A program made the position numbers and the translations under genes. From JAHEAO01 sp037968535 (GTDB lineage Bacteria > Pseudomonadota > Alphaproteobacteria > Rhodobacterales > Rhodobacteraceae): a stretch of 7,086 nt of DNA. How positions within the stretch are numbered: the first letter of the stretch is position 1; the number at the start of each line of letters is the position of its first letter. The notes under the pieces are model-generated. The model was given only the letters and a program-made list of their open reading frames with translations. It was not told the DNA's origin and made no database searches. The DNA lies in assembly GCA_037968535.1 (NCBI GenBank), contig JBBKVT010000020.1:1-7086 (forward strand). Direction: 5' to 3'. This document shows positions 6,182 through 7,086 of the stretch, one piece after another.

Positions 6182-7086
6182 CGCAGGTTGAACCGCGCCG
6201 CACTTCCGGAGCCAGCTTCGGAGACAAAGATCAAGGTGTCGCCGGTGCCGACCATGGTGGCGAATCCCTTCATCCCGATAGCCAGGTCCAACTGCAGGCG
6301 CAGTTTTTCCGGCGTGGCCTGAAGCACCGTCAATTTTCGGACGACCGCCATGGATTGCAGGTAGGACATCAATCGAATGAAATCAGACTGACTGTTGACG
6401 CCAGCCACCTCGACCAGTTGAGGGCCTGCGACACCGGTGTCGAGCTTGGTGCTATCGCGCTTGGCGATAGCACTGGCACCCTCGTCGACACCGGAGGCGA
6501 TTACTCGCTGCGGGTCGCTACCGGCGAAGGACCAGCGCGCAAGCTCCACCCCTGACTGGGTCAGCAGCCAATCTGCAGCCCAGCCGGGCGGCTGGCGGTA
6601 GACCTTGCCGAGCAGTTGCATATCGTTTCGATAGCGATCAGTCAGCACCTGCATCGCCGCCGCGTTCATGCTCCAGATCGAGTCGACACTTGCCAGTTCA
6701 GTGGATGTGCCGGCGGGAAGCAGATAGCGCATTCCCACCTCCAATCCTCGGCTGGCGAGCGGCTTGACCACGTTGAGCTGCTTGGACGTCACCAGGCGAG
6801 GGCCTCGCCCGTCATCGATGGCCAACCACAAGATCGGTTTCGGGCGGTCGCTGGACCAATACTTCAAGCCTGCCGCACTGATCAGCGCGTCCACGCTCTC
6901 GGGATCGAACTTCACGGACAGGAGAGTCTTGTAGACCGGCACGCCGTTGACCCGCTCCGTGTCTTGTCGGAACGAGAAGCTGGTGGCGAGCGCATCGACG
7001 TTGGCTGAAGCGCGCCGAATGACATTGTTGCTGGGGGCCTGGAAATCGCCGGTCAGACGGATGACGACCTGCCCGAGTGCTCGAGT
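6178..7086 (-). CDS. DUF2066 domain-containing protein (partial, N-terminus outside window)
   Basis: The frame is open to the right edge of the window, giving 302 residues without the true N-terminus. The first visible residues, T-R-A-L-G-Q-V-V-I-R-L-T-G-D, match the DUF2066 opening block (A-L-x-x-V-x-x-R-L-T-G). This shows that only a short N-terminal part, probably including a signal peptide, is missing. A GTG at 6942 is internal and is not the start. The C-terminal part (about residues 210-290) shows the repeated beta-strand/helix pattern of the family around 'V-R-K-L-T-V-L'. The function is unknown; proteins of this family are usually predicted to be exported. The gene heads a run of overlapping genes leading to hda, a linkage seen in gammaproteobacteria, often next to purM. 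Its promoter lies outside the window. Confidence 0.82.
   Translation of the reverse strand, partial: TRALGQVVIRLTGDFQAPSNNVIRRASANVDALATSFSFRQDTERVNGVPVYKTLLSVKFDPESVDALISAAGLKYWSSDRPKPILWLAIDDGRGPRLVTSKQLNVVKPLASRGLEVGMRYLLPAGTSTELASVDSIWSMNAAAMQVLTDRYRNDMQLLGKVYRQPPGWAADWLLTQSGVELARWSFAGSDPQRVIASGVDEGASAIAKRDSTKLDTGVAGPQLVEVAGVNSQSDFIRLMSYLQSMAVVRKLTVLQATPEKLRLQLDLAIGMKGFATMVGTGDTLIFVSEAGSGSAARFNLR

Noticed and set aside
1..7086. CRISPR arrays, tRNA or rRNA genes, insertion sequences and attachment sites
   Set aside because: Looked for by eye and none seen: no regularly spaced repeats, no terminal inverted repeats, no transposase or integrase motifs and no cloverleaf-like stretch.

Overview
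This 7.1 kb window reads as two unrelated pieces of proteobacterial DNA joined near position 4216. The left arm (1 to about 4215) is GC-rich, with strong G/C preference at third codon positions. Its genes look alphaproteobacterial, probably Rhodobacterales-like: a glycosyltransferase tail, a DUF1326/DUF2182 pair, a gamma-glutamyltransferase-family protein and a stand-alone Lrp/AsnC ligand-binding domain. The right arm (about 4217 to 7086) has milder codon bias and carries a gammaproteobacterial gene order. Taxonomic placement rests on recognising families and gene order by eye, with no database search.

Left arm, plus strand: the C-terminal part of a GT-B glycosyltransferase (<1-429); a DUF1326 protein with a Cys-rich N-terminus (483-1124); a DUF2182 membrane protein with Met and Cys clusters (1162-1920); a 120 bp gap with a possible promoter; and a GTG-started gamma-glutamyltransferase-family gene (2041-3738). 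Convergent to these on the minus strand is a 79-residue RAM-domain protein (3764-4003). Upstream of it lies the last ~50 codons of a His-rich protein of unknown identity (4066-4216).

Right arm, all minus strand and read from the right edge leftwards: a DUF2066 protein (partial, beyond 7086 to 6178), a CDP-alcohol phosphatidyltransferase (6181-5624), an AI-2E/PerM-family membrane protein (5627-4473), and the first ~86 codons of hda (4476 to about 4217). Each of the three gene joints is a 4-base ATGA overlap, so this is a compact, translationally coupled operon.

The most notable feature is the hda breakpoint. The Hda sequence stops shortly after its P-loop region and runs in frame into the His-rich tail. 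Third-position GC changes from about 56% to about 80% at that point (hand count), and a GATC tetranucleotide sits at the join. Both flanking genes are truncated at the same place, and no insertion sequence, tRNA or repeat is visible. A cloning or assembly chimera is the simplest explanation; a natural rearrangement is the alternative. The best candidate for an undescribed system is the DUF1326-DUF2182 pair, which looks like a metal-handling (possibly copper) module.
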